Source: Callaeas wilsoni (Eukaryota > Chordata > Aves > Passeriformes > Callaeidae). From it: 64,000 bases of DNA. The stretch covers positions 1-64,000 of the forward strand of contig VWPU01004451.1 of assembly GCA_013398955.1 (NCBI GenBank). The letters are read 5' to 3'. Below the pieces are notes generated by a model, which did no database searches, had not been told where the DNA came from, and saw only the letters and a list, made by a program, of their open reading frames with translations. This document shows, in pieces, positions 36,923 through 48,225 of the stretch. How positions within the stretch are numbered: the first letter of the stretch is position 1; each line of letters opens with the position of its first letter. Made by a program: the position numbers and the translations under genes.

Positions 36923-38137
36923 CTGTGCCTGTTCGTTGCTACTTTGTTATCATCAGACAATTTTGAGACTACATTTAGTTGATCTCTGTTTTCTGTTTAT
37001 AAATGTGGCTGATGTACTTTATACCAAAAAACCAGTGCTTAACACATGGCAGTGATCTAACAAAAAGAAATGCTTTGTGCCTGAAAGCCGTTTGCCTTCT
37101 CTTGGGATTCCAATAAAGCACAGGGAAGTGAAACAACTACCTGCATGTTTGAGTAGGTCTGTAAATGCTGAGGATGCAAGTGTCTGACCAGGGGTACTTA
37201 AATGTGGTGGTTATGTATTTTTGGAGCAGTGTTTAAATATTTCATAGTGGTTTATTTGGGCATACGTGTCTTAGGTGTGGGCATGCAGTGCACACCGTGG
37301 CAGAAGGTGACCTGTAACCTCTACAACATTAAAGGCTTTTAGTGCAGGATTTAGCCTAGTATTTGAAATACTCATGGTTTTTGCTGCATGTTCTCCAGGG
37401 AGGACACAAACCTGCCAGCATTATGTTCCTATTCTCAGTCTTTTACTTCCAATATTGTTCCAGACTATTTCCATTTCCATTAAAAGCTTTCCTCTTTGCC
37501 TTCTTCTTCCTCGTTCTCTTATATGTAGGATAGTAGTTTAGAAGGTACAAACAAGGGAAGATGGGAAGGCTTCCTAATAATACCTCACAGAGGGAGAATT
37601 TACTTCATGAAGCAAAGAGTTAATCTGTCTTCCACAGCCAATTAAGTGTGTGCTGTCTTTTCCTATGCATGCATGCCCTTATGGACGTAATGGTAATTTA
37701 TGTTCTCTTACGTTCTGTCGTTCTCTTAGTGACCTGGGCTCAGGCTGTGATATGTTCAGTGCAGCTTGACAATGAGGGAAGAAGACCTATATACACACAC
37801 AGGTGCAAGACAGGATTGTTAAAACTGAGGTAGTAAGGTGAAGTTAAAGATCATATTGTTTGCTCGTCATTTGCAAGCAGGTAAAAATCAGGTCCAGTAA
37901 CTCTTGCAAGGTCCTTGACCAGCCATTAAATTACTTGCCTTAAGAAAGACCTGCCAAGTTGGCAATTAATGGGACATAGTCCAGCCAAGAATGTTTTAAA
38001 ATTAGTCGTGTATGAAATTGTGGTATAAATTTCTTTTGCCTTCCTACAGTTTCTGCTGATTCATAAGTGGTGAATAACTGCTGGTCTAGTATCGAACTGG
38101 AACTGGACTTATCAGAAATGATACTAAATGTAGAGAT
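36923..38137. other. Noncoding DNA, no recognised feature
   Basis: No repeat family, gene or strong hairpin was identified between the candidate poly(A) site and the LTR at 38138. Confidence 0.5.
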
Positions 38138-38674
38138 TGTTATAAGTTACCTTCAAATAATTGGCGGAGGCAAAGTCAATTAGATCGAATTAGTTTATTA
38201 AGCAAGCGACAGCAAATAAAGCAGCGCTGGGCAGCTCGGGAGTCACTGCTCAACCAAGGTCTCGCACCCCTCTTCCTAAAAGTCCCCAGTTTTATACTCT
38301 TCTGGGGCCACGTCATTCTTCCTGTGTACTCTGCGTCTGCACGAGTTGTTGCTAGGGGGTCTTTTTCTGCCTCCTGGTGGTCGTGGGGATGAAGGTTCCT
38401 CAGCTTCCTCAGTGTTTTATCTGTGAACTTTACATACTTAGTTATGCGCCTACACAGCTTCTACTTTGACGTACATCATGTTTATTCTACAGGATATTTT
38501 GCGGTTTCTTGAACTAAGCCCTATGTATGCAATCTGTCCCTTTTAAAATACAACACATACCTTAACTTCAGACAGACTATCGTAATACGCCTTACGTATG
38601 CAATCCATTTTTTTCAGAAACAGCGCATATCTTAATTTCAGTTTTTAATGAACAAACCATCTTAATGTGTCACA
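38138..38674 (-). mobile_element. Solo endogenous retrovirus LTR (minus), intact ends
   Basis: The element runs TGTTATAA...GTGTCACA on the forward strand and is flanked by GAGAT on both sides (38133-38137 and 38675-38679). On the minus strand a TATAAAA box lies at 38296-38290 and an AATAAA signal at 38199-38194. The spacing gives an R region of about 60-70 bases and a short U5. This fixes the orientation. U3 holds a 71-bp tandem repeat, with blocks starting at 38522 and 38593. No internal retroviral genes adjoin it, so it arose by LTR-LTR recombination. The 5-bp duplication suggests an ERVL-like or ERV1-like family; class is not certain. Confidence 0.85.
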
Positions 38675-39429
38675 GAGATGATTTTGCACTTTCTGGTATT
38701 GGAAGATGTGTTGCCATCTTTAAGAGATATATGCTGAAATATAAAGCAAGAATATACTTTGTATCTGTTTGGTTTTGTTTTTCTGAGATTACATATGTAT
38801 ATGTAGCCACAGAAGTACATGTATATATGTGGATATACATGTATAGTATATGTATTTTATAAAATTGTTTGCATCTAAAGTATAGCTATAATGTACCTTC
38901 CTTGCTCTGGCCTGATTGCAGGCTTGTGTTTCTTCTCAAGACAGCTATTTGCTTGACTTTGAGAAGAGCATCAACAAAACTAGCCTTGCCTTTTGACACC
39001 TGATTGCTTCTCGATGTGTCAAAAATAGTAACCCTCATCTCCTTATTTCCATGTATGAACTCTCATAGACTACCAATAGCATTTACAGGTCTTAGTGTCT
39101 AGGGACCTGGACCGTGAACGACGGCCCTCCATTTGTGAGGACACAGGACAGAGATGTATGTAAGCCATTTAGGAAAGGCAGCGAAAGGGCAGTGAGGTAA
39201 GAGGGAACAGAAGGCTATGGGAGGTTGGAGAAGAGCAAGGAAATGGTGACACAGTATTGACCAGCATGATAAGAGGTGGGTTTTGCACATTTAAAAAAAC
39301 CCCAAACATTGGAGGCATCTCAACAGAGCATATTTTAGTGGATTGCGCTTGGAAATGTTTAGCTAGTACAGTGGAAACTCACATCACCATAAAAAGTGGG
39401 AAAATACATCAGGTGTGAGATTACAGTAA

Positions 39430-39900
39430 AGAATCTTTAAAAGTGAGAACAGGTTATATTGGATGCACAAAGGCAAAGAGGAGGGATGTGGTTAAAGTGA
39501 ATGACAAAGAAAAACAACCTTCGCAACAGGCAAGATTTTGTGTGTCAGATATAGAGAAGAGGATGCCTGTAATGATGGATCTGATAAGATTTTTGGGCAG
39601 GAACACGAGCTGTGTGAATGGATAGGAAAAACTATATAATAGAGAGGTTATGGAAAACAAATCCACTGAACTGACACGATTGGGATTTGAGAGACTATCC
39701 AAGTTGAAAATGTCATCCATATTGTGGTTTGCATAACAAATAAGACAGTGATGTTGTCCAGAATGATTAGAGGAGGGTATGGAGAGCTGGGACAGTGGAG
39801 GATGTTACCTGTTTTATTTTACTCGTTCTGGTCTTAGGCAAGACTTCTCATGCTGAGGGAAGAGAGAGAAAGATTACAAGGGGTATTATAGTTTTGGAGG
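39430..39900. repeat. Possible ancient amniote interspersed repeat
   Basis: Phrases such as 'gataagatttttgggcagga', 'gtgtgaatggataggaaaa', 'atagagaggttatggaaaac', 'gtcatccat' and 'gtgatgttgtccagaatga' resemble an old repeat I recall from turtle, crocodilian and monotreme genomes. I cannot name the family. It may extend from about 39090 to 40110. Confidence 0.35.
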
Positions 39901-40490
39901 AAAACGGTTTAATGGGAACGGTAGAAGGGAAGGCAAGGCAAAAGCAGAAATAGTAGATTTATGGCCCATCCACTGGGAATTTTTGTTTGCTGATGTTGTG
40001 CAGAGATAAGGCACGGATGAAAGGAAATTAAGGACAGAGCTGCTTTGAGTACCCCATAGGAAGCTGGCAGAGGAAGAAGCCACTTGAAATTTGGCATTCC
40101 TTTGATTAAGAAGGACTTTTAGGATAAAACATCTATGGTAGTTTCATGTATATTTTATCATGTATCTACAACTCAAGACTGTAGGAAGTAATATATTTTG
40201 AGATAATTTCTGAAGACAGCTGATTTTATTGCCAGAAACATTTAGATCTGGGGAAACATTTAAAAGATGGATGAAAACTGATTTGGAGTAGTAGTTATGT
40301 GCTTTAGGGAACAATGATAACTATCAGAAGATTACACACTTGTTGGGTTGCCATACTTGAGATGAGAATAAGTTCTTTTTGAAGACAACCATGAGAACCA
40401 AAAAAAAAAAAAATTCTCTCTGGATTATCCTGTACTGCAAATAACCGTAGATCAGAATTTCTACATAAATCATATTGGTAGCTAAGTAAA

Positions 40491-40516
40491 TATATATATA
40501 TAGAGAGAGAGAGAGA
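40491..40516. repeat. Compound (TA)6(GA)7 microsatellite
   Basis: Six TA units (40491-40502) run directly into seven GA units (40503-40516). Likely length-polymorphic. Confidence 0.95.
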
Positions 40517-40862
40517 GGTGATGAGCACTTGTTTGTTCCTCTTTTGAACAGTTTTTCCTGTGATGCAGACTTCAAAGAATAGGAAAGAGAGCACAACCTC
40601 CCCTGGGATTTCATCTCTATTCAGGAAAACAAGGAGTACTTTAAAATTAATTTTATTTTTTTAGATTTCACTAATTTCTGGGATCAAGATTGTCAGTTCA
40701 TGTAAACCGGCACGAAGGTGTTAAAGTGAATAGTTCATAAGAACTGACAATGCACGTTAGAAAGTGTGTTTGGAGCAGAATTTCTGTTAAAAACCCACCC
40801 AATTATTGTTTCAATGCTCAGAGAATTTCTTTTGTTGTGTGAGACTTTAAGAGATTTTTCTC

Positions 40863-40887
40863 TGTGTGTGTGTGTGTGTGTGTGTGT
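40863..40887. repeat. (TG)12 microsatellite
   Basis: Twelve uninterrupted TG units plus a final T. The antisense (HT)n frame here is an artefact. Confidence 0.97.
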
Positions 40888-41864
40888 AGAAGGTCCCAAC
40901 TGACATCTGAAAACCAATACATGGAATAATAACTTGGGGCAGAAGATTAGCCAGTTGTTGTAGTCCCAGACTTGATTATAGCTAGACTAAGGAAGTAAAT
41001 TCTGTTCAGTACTCTAATTCGTAAAATGGCAGTGAAGAAAATGGACAAAATCCTAAATGATGTTTCAAAATACTTTTTAAAGAATGTTTGCCAATAAAGA
41101 CAATCAAAGTATAAAATGTCTGAAAAACAACCTCAAACCCAAAACAGACTTGATGCCAAATCTTAGTAATATGTGGAAGATAAGCAACTTTTTTGAGGTA
41201 GTGAATAGAAAAAATCTCCATGACTTTGATAAAGAAATAAGATTCTGCATTCTTTATGCAGCTATTCTTTTGTTTGTTTTTTTAAGTTCTGATCTAATGG
41301 TATACTGGTGAATGTAGTATAATTTTTAATTTAAAAAGTTGAATATTTGGAGTGTTTGACTCCACGCATAGACATTTATTTTATATGTATTTGCTATGTG
41401 CCTCATTTTTTTCTGTCAGGGATTTTGAGTTGTTAGTGAATGCTGTGAAGGGCCAGACACGTGTCAATATTGCAGAACAGTTATGATAGGGCCCTTTGAA
41501 TATGGTATGAAAGGAAAGCTGGAAGCTTACCATCTGGAAGAGGCCATCAGTGGGCTAAAGCTGGCATTTCTGGCTTTGTGCCAGGCCCTTCCCACTGTCC
41601 GACTAAGCTCAGGATTGGACAAGGAGGGATCTCCAGGTGGCTTAGTGTCCTGTTTCTCCTTCTGTCTGCCCCATTGAGTGAGCTAACACGCAGCGTGGCC
41701 AGAATGGTACAGTCCTGCTTTCAGAGGCTAGGCTAGACAATATATGAAAGTCAGGAAACAAAGATGCAAAAAACCAAAAACCAGATAACCCGAAAAGCTG
41801 TAGAAGAAAGCTTAAAATCCACGTATTTTGCTGACAAAATCAACAGACTGAGTTTCCCCATAGC

Positions 41865-41965
41865 TTCATAGAAATGTTAGCTATAGGGGACCTTTGGATG
41901 TTTTTACTCAAATTTTCTGCTCAAAGCAGGGCTACTATTAACATCACTTCAGCCAGGCTCTCATT
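41865..41965 (-). mobile_element. Short CR1 fragment (minus)
   Basis: 'cttcatagaaatgttagcta', 'ggggacctttggatg', 'ctgctcaaagcagggctact' and 'cagccaggctctc' match the inverted CR1 3' region. About 100 bp survive and the copy is degraded. Confidence 0.65.
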
Positions 41966-44329
41966 GGTGCACATTGGTGAGCTGGTTTCATAAGCTGGAC
42001 CATTGTGCAGATGAGGAACCTTTCTTCGCAGAAAACACAGGTCCTTCTTTTTGCCTCTGCCTTTCTTTTCCAAAAAGCCCGCATCCATTACCATATTCTG
42101 GTCATGTGTGCGACCTCAGATCTGGGATTCTGATTATGCCACAGCTCTGCTATCATATACAAACTTCCAGTTCTACCTGTTCATTGCTCAGGCTCTGTGC
42201 AGTGGTGTACCTGCTGCTGTTTGAGAAGTCTGAATGCCCTCTGTTTCATGGCCGTCTCGAACACGTATTTCCCCTTTATCTGCGCTGTTTCCTCATTTAC
42301 TTCTGCATTTAGATACCATTCCCTCATGATCCTAGCTTAAAGCTTTCTCCACTGGGTAGCAAGCCTGTTTGCAAAGATGTGCTTTTGTCTGGACCTTTAT
42401 CTGAGATAATCCAGCGTCTTCTGTCTGGAAGCATGGGACTGGAGAAGGAAGAAGAAACCACACTGCATAGTTGATTGAGATTGAAATGCTTCTTCACATT
42501 TTTACAGCTGAGGACCATTATGATAAGGTAGTGAAATTCATCTGGACACAGTCATCTCCTGCTGTGTCCTTAGTGCATGAGATTCATCAATCTGGCTAAG
42601 CAAGGACTTAATGCGCCTTGCAGGAGCTTGTGTGAGGTGTTCAGAAGTTAATGAACTGAATTAATTCTAAGAAAACTGAAAATAAAGTCTCAGCTATATA
42701 TAGAGAGATATGTATAGGTATGTATATAGTTGTTGGAGAGAATGTTCCTGAGGAGGAAAAGAGTTTATGAGGCATTTTGATGTCTTTATGTGAAGCTGTA
42801 CAAATTTCAGCCACTTAACTTTAGCAGAAATATCCTGGAGCGTTTGAAGTGGGTGAATAATTTAAAGTAAATAAGGTCAATGAAGATGACCCTGTTTGCC
42901 AGTCTGAAATGTAAATTCTGAAGACCCTTTAGAGATTTTGCTCATACAGCAAAAAGGCAGTAAATTATTAGGTCCTACATTTTATAAACTGTTGAGGTGA
43001 AGAAAGTTCAGTTATCTCAGTGTTTTGTTTTGTCAAGATCTTTCAGCAGCACATGGTCATCTGTCTTTGTTGTGTGAAAATTTAACTGATTTTTTTTTTA
43101 AACATTCTTGAAAGTGCATCTGAGAGGTTTCATGAAGACCAGATGAAATTTGTTTGGATGTTTTTCTCAGAAGCAGTCTGTGAACAATATGCCATCTTTT
43201 AAAAGCATTATTAAAGATGTTATTTCCTGTTCCAGAATTGCCCATGGCTACAGGAATAGGTAAAATTTTTATGGTGACATTTGCATTCTCTACTATTAAA
43301 TAGGTGGGTTTTTTCTACTGTTTTACTTCGGGGCAGGCATTTGGCAAATATAGCAACTCTGGCTAGTTGGACTGGATTCCTTTCTGAAAATTTTATTGCC
43401 CATGCAAGCATAATGTGGACACACACAGTAAAATTTGAAGTACATATAGTGAATACCACAAAAAAAGTTCATAGGCCAATTTTTTTTTTTTAAAGTTTAT
43501 TAATAATCATGAAAACAGAGTTTGTCTTTTGACAGCTTTTGTGGTCAAAAAGTGTGCTTATTGTGAGAACTCTGTAAAGGTTTTCTCACCTCAATTGTCT
43601 CATTTACATCACCTGACTACAACAGAGCATGATATTGAACTATGAAGATCATGGTAAAATAAAATGTAATGTATGTTGGTGTAATATTTGGATTAGATTT
43701 GATACATCAGTCTTTCCTTTGCTTCCCTCTAATAAAAGATATCTGAGCGGTCACTGTTACCACTGAGTTAATAATAATGTCTGCTGTAAGATAAGGGGAG
43801 CAAGATTATTCAATCACGGTAGCTTTGGTGGAGGAAGTGTACTGCATCAGCAGGGTGTACAGTCCGGGATCTCACTGATCAGTTGTTACAGTCTCACTTC
43901 AGAGTTCCTCATGAGTCAGACAAAAGGTCCTGAGCAATACCTATCCCTTTTCTGCCTTTGCAAGAAGGCAGAAGGGAGCTCAGTGGAGCTCCTTTGCTGC
44001 TGCTGCTGGTTCTGGACGTCTGTGTTGGGATACTGAGAGGACATGCTGTGTGAAGATGTGGTCATCATCGCATGTCTGCCACAACTTCTAACCCTTATGA
44101 AGTGCCAGGAGAAAAAAAAAATCAATCTGACAGCTGTTCCTCTGTGAACTGGCCCTGGGAATTGCTGAACATCATTGGCACGATTGTGCATCTGACCTAG
44201 GGATGAGTAGCTCTGAATTTTCTTAACCCCTGAGAGCACTCATGGAAAAGAAATCCAGAAGTCTTTTAGGCTATCCTGGTATCCCAAGGCAGGATCAGTT
44301 ATATTCTGTCAGATCTCTGGTTTATTCTT
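41966..44329. other. Intron-like DNA, no recognised gene
   Basis: Only AT-rich patches (near 42690-42730) and a short CTG-type run near 44000 stand out. That run gives a poly-Gln frame on the minus strand with no other coding support. Confidence 0.5.
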
Positions 44330-45365
44330 AAAAACATTCTATTCCAGTGTGGCACGGTTCTTACTGTTACAAAATAAAAATCTTTCTTGCTGCAGTTTGA
44401 ACATATTGCTTATTACCCTGTCTTTCGTGGATGTTTCTTATTTTCAGCAGCCAGTTTGGTATATAGCAGCTTACAGAGCTCCTTCTTGGAGCTTCCTTTT
44501 TTGGTACATTAAACAATCCTCATTCTGTCCATGTTTCCTCACAGGTTATGTGTTCTAGAAATCTGTCTCTTGCAATTGTTCTGAATCTTTCTTGGGTTGT
44601 GATGCCCCAAACTGAACGTAAGACAGCTCTGTTCAGAGAGGATTACTTCACTAATGCTCTAGCTTTTTAATGGTATTGTATATTTATACAACAATAAGAT
44701 AGGTCTTCTTTGCTTGAGATCCTCTTCCACAGAAATGCAGCTGAAAAAGTGGTTCCTCCTGCATTTATACAGTTCATTATTTATGCAATTAATTATACTG
44801 TTAATTATCAAGATACCCAAGTACCTTGCATGTGTTCCTACTAATTGACTCCTATTCCACCCTTAAATTGTAGATTGGACCCAGCATCAGTTTATAAACA
44901 TTTGAATGTAGGTGCCTAAATGTACATCATATGTTAGTTGTGTCACTAAATTCCCAATCTAGTCAATGGAGCCTGGCCAATTGGACATGCCTTACTGAGG
45001 GTCGGATGAAGAATCTCATTTAGGTCCCCAAACACCAATAACTGTATTGACTTGTCCTCCATTAACTGTAAAAATAATTAGTTTACAATCTGGACCAGGG
45101 TCTCATTCCATCTCTCCAATTTATCCATGTCATTCTGAATTCTGATCCTGCCTTCAAAGATACTTGCAGTCTCTTAGGGCTCAGTATCATCTGAGAATTT
45201 CATAAACATAACTTCTATTCCACTGCTGAAGTCATAGGTATAAATATTGAATGACATTGGACCTGAAACACAACCCCATGGAGCCCTACACAATATGCTG
45301 CTCCGTTGTGATTTCAGCAATTGTTTTCTGAGGGTTTCTTCAACTAGACAGCACCCATGTTAGTA
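44330..45365 (-). mobile_element. Ancient CR1 LINE copy (minus), interrupted
   Basis: The forward strand follows the inverse of an ancient amniote CR1. In order: 'ctttcttgctgcagtttgaa', 'ttatgtgttctagaaatctg', 'ccccaaactgaacgtaagac', 'gagatcctcttccacagaaa', then after a gap 'tctccaatttatccatgtca', 'ttctgaattctgatcctgcc', 'agtatcatctgagaatttca', 'taaatattgaatgacattgg' and 'caaccccatggagccctaca'. It covers the 3' portion of ORF2 and the 3' UTR and is too diverged for a reading frame. About 200 bp (44868-45068) do not match CR1 and look like a nested insertion. Confidence 0.8.
44868..45068. mobile_element. Possible MITE nested in the ancient CR1
   Basis: This block separates two colinear parts of the same CR1. 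It contains 'taggtgcctaaatgtacatc', 'agtcaatggagcctggcc' and 'catttaggtccccaaac', which recall short palindromic repeats in turtles and birds built around GGCGCCTAA and AGTCAATGG. Ends and target duplication were not resolved. Confidence 0.35.
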
Positions 45366-45587
45366 GTTTAATAATTAATTTAAGCCTTCTGTTGAAAAAT
45401 GCTTTGCTATTTTGTGGTTTTGCATCCTCAGGATTATGAACTCTCTTACTTTATAGTGACATTAAAAGAACCATCCTATTCCCCTCCTCCCTTTACTAAA
45501 CTGCTCTCTTTACCTTCTGTGTCAAAAGCTGACTTCAGTTTATTCTGGATTTTTGCAGAACAAAATGTCCTGATATATTTCTTTCTC

Positions 45588-45613
45588 AACTACTCCCAGA
45601 TGTGGGAGTAGTT
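45588..45613. repeat. Perfect 11-bp inverted repeat, GATG loop
   Basis: AACTACTCCCA (45588-45598) pairs exactly with TGGGAGTAGTT (45603-45613) around a 4-base loop, just beyond the ancient CR1. Confidence 0.85.
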
Positions 45614-46143
45614 AAAATACATACTATTCCAGTCCTGTACTCTGGATGATTCTGGCAGTGTTTTGAAAAATCTTTCCTCCCTAATCTCTCTGGTTTGGTG
45701 GTTTGCAACAGATCCCCACCATGGGAGTGTTCCTGGTTTTTTCATCTCTAACTTTGCAATCATTACATGGAAGTTTCCCCAAGATCTGGATCTCCCTATG
45801 GCCTGAAACTACATCAGTTCTATGTGTTCTTGATGTACAATGCAGCACCAACCCTTTTGAAAGAGCGGTACCTCTTTATACCCCCACAAGGGTTATCCAA
45901 GTCTCTGTTACTCCAATTAAATAATAGTTTCTTTAGATATCTGGCTTCTCCAGTTTCTTTCCACTTGTATAGTGTGGGCACTTAGAACTTCAGTGGGCTC
46001 ATTCACTGTTCTTTCTTTATGTTCTTAATTAGTTTATTTCAAGTAGCTTTCAGACCCTTCAGACCTCAACAGATTTCCTTTTCAAAGATCCCCACAGGAT
46101 TCTGGGTTTTTCCACACCAATCCTGACTTAAAAGTATTTTTCA

Positions 46144-46496
46144 GTTAATACAATAAATCAGGGTGCAAAGATGCTTCCCTCATTTGCATGATATGAGCTC
46201 CATTCCTGTCCGTTTGCTTACACAATGCTGCCCACTTGCTCAGGAAGCCAAATTCCTCAGCATCTTCAAAGTCTAAAATCGAAAAATGTCTCATCAGGAA
46301 TAGGATCAGTTAAAAGTGTCTTTGTTTTGGGGTCTAGCAAGTTCTTTCCCTGTTGCTGCAGTGGTGGCACTGATTGTGGCAGTTGAGACAGTAAGTTAGC
46401 ACCATCCACTGTGTTTCTTCTCCTTAGTGCTCCTGAGCTGGAGCTTGTTTGTGTTGGAGATGCAACTTTGCCAGCCACTTTGTGTCTTGCACAGGA
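46144..46496 (-). pseudogene. Broken coding-like tract, possible retrocopy
   Basis: On the minus strand an open frame from about 46496 contains SSSSGALRRRNTVDGANLL, then LDPKTKTLLTDPIPDE, and stops at 46266. In the next frame, overlapping at 46276, a second open stretch starts LDFEDAEEFGFLSKWAALC and runs 43 codons to TAA at 46144. The two join naturally at an acidic/aromatic block, as if one frame change had broken a single protein. Composition is unlike chance frames nearby: balanced, with few Leu/Phe runs. An AATAAA on the minus strand near 46030 could be its old poly(A) signal. I do not recognise the protein. It could be a processed pseudogene, or a real minus-strand exon if the frames use different splicing. 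Confidence 0.35.
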
Positions 46497-47829
46497 CTGG
46501 AATGCTGTCTTTCAGATTTCACTGTGAAACTTACTTCTTTGATCTTGTAGTTTCATTTCAGCACATATAATTTCAGTCAGCACTTGTGACAGCAAAAATA
46601 AGAGCCTTGTAACTCTTAACCCAGGCTTCTTGTGCTCAAACTGGTTTCCTCATCAATGGTTTAGAAAGCAGTCATGCTTTTGATGTGGCAGATTGAGAAT
46701 TGTGTCTCATTTTAGAATGTTATCGTACCAGGGTTTCTGAAATAAAAGATGTGGAGTTACAGCTAGGATAGTTGATCTCTGAGTATTTATTTTCCATTTG
46801 AATAAATTGATTTTCCATTGTTTTGATGAGGTCAGGGTGCCAGACTTTAGGTTTACTTGATCTTAAGAGAAGCAAGTGTTGTGTTAAAGAAATTCTGCTG
46901 CACTGGGAGGCTTTGAACCTTGTGGTTTTGGCAACAGTGTCTCTTGACCTGCCGGCAGACATCTGTGAAATCCCACAATATCTGTCTTGAACAGCAGTGA
47001 AATAGTTAACAATGCTAACATTTAGAACAGCTGTAGTTACTTCTCTGGTGTTGCCATATAAAGAGGGGAGCAGAGCCTTGAGCTTGGACCTCCGTGATGG
47101 CAAGGTGGGAGCACAGCCAGACTCTGCGGCATTCAGGCCCTTTGTCCAGGGCCAAGATACTTCAGATGAAGTACATTTCTTGAAAGCTGGATAAAGCAGA
47201 AGTGAAATTGTAAACTACGGGCAAACATATATTCCATGTTTTTTTCTGGACCTGATGCCCAAGTAACTTTAAACCTCTTTTATCTTCTTTCTTTTATGTA
47301 TAAAGTCGTGTCCTTTAGCTCATTTGTAACGCACAAGCTTTCAGCTCCAAAGGCTCCATCTCAGTCTTGAGATGTGGGTGTTGGCCACCATTTGGGAGTC
47401 TCAAGTTGTGAAATGGTGTAATTTTTCTCTTTGAAGTGCTTAATTCACCAGTGCCAGGAAGAGCTGTCAGAGCGGGATCTGTTCCCTTTTCGTGGCTCAA
47501 AGGGCCTGCTTAGGACATGTCTAATCAAATGGAATCAGGGGGAAGATGCACACTGTGGTTTTGATTCCTATTAGTGAGAGCCTGAAGGATGGCTTTCCTG
47601 CGTGATCTCTGATGTTCACTATGTTATTTAAAGACCTAATGTTCTGTCATGTATAATTTATGCTATAGAGGTGCATTTCCATTATATTAGATGCAGAATG
47701 GTATTAGCAGCAGTAAACTGCTGTAATTTTATATGACTTGAGGTATCACAAAAGATCAGGCTCTTTGAACAGCCTTTTCCCTACAAATTTATTTTATTCT
47801 GCTCAAAAAAATCTTGAAATCAGAACTAT

Positions 47830-48225
47830 TTGAGACTTGAATGGATCTCTGAAGTCCATCTGGTCCAACTGCTTCTTAGAGTAGGGCCATCTAGATCAAA
47901 TTGCTCAGAGCCTTAGTTGGATTTTGAGCATCTCCAAGGATGGATATCCCAACTTTTATGGGTACAGAAGGCATTTCTGTCGCTCTATGACCCTTCTTTT
48001 GGCAATTTTTCCACTCCCTTATATTCAGTGAGAATGTCCTTATCACAAAGTGTGTTTGTTGCCTTTTGTGTTTCCACCTTCCATCTTTGGGAAGCATTTG
48101 GCTTTATCTTCTCTATACCCTCCTTTTAGGTAGCTATAGACAGCAGTAAAACCTCTGCTTAGCATCCTTTTCTAAAGGCTGAAAAACCCCCAAGTTTCAC
48201 AGCTTCATCTTGTATGTAATTTTCT
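47830..48225 (-). mobile_element. CR1 LINE 3' region (minus)
   Basis: The inverse CR1 order is clear: 'gatctctgaagtccatctgg', 'tccaactgcttcttagagta', 'gagcatctccaaggatgg', 'tatattcagtgagaatgtcc', 'taggtagctatagacagcag', and 'taaaggctgaaaaacccc', which corresponds to the end of ORF2. About 400 bp, moderately to strongly diverged. Confidence 0.85.

Noticed and set aside
43916..44239. Minus-strand frame with a poly-Gln run
   Set aside because: The Gln run comes from a short CTG-type repeat; the rest is not protein-like.
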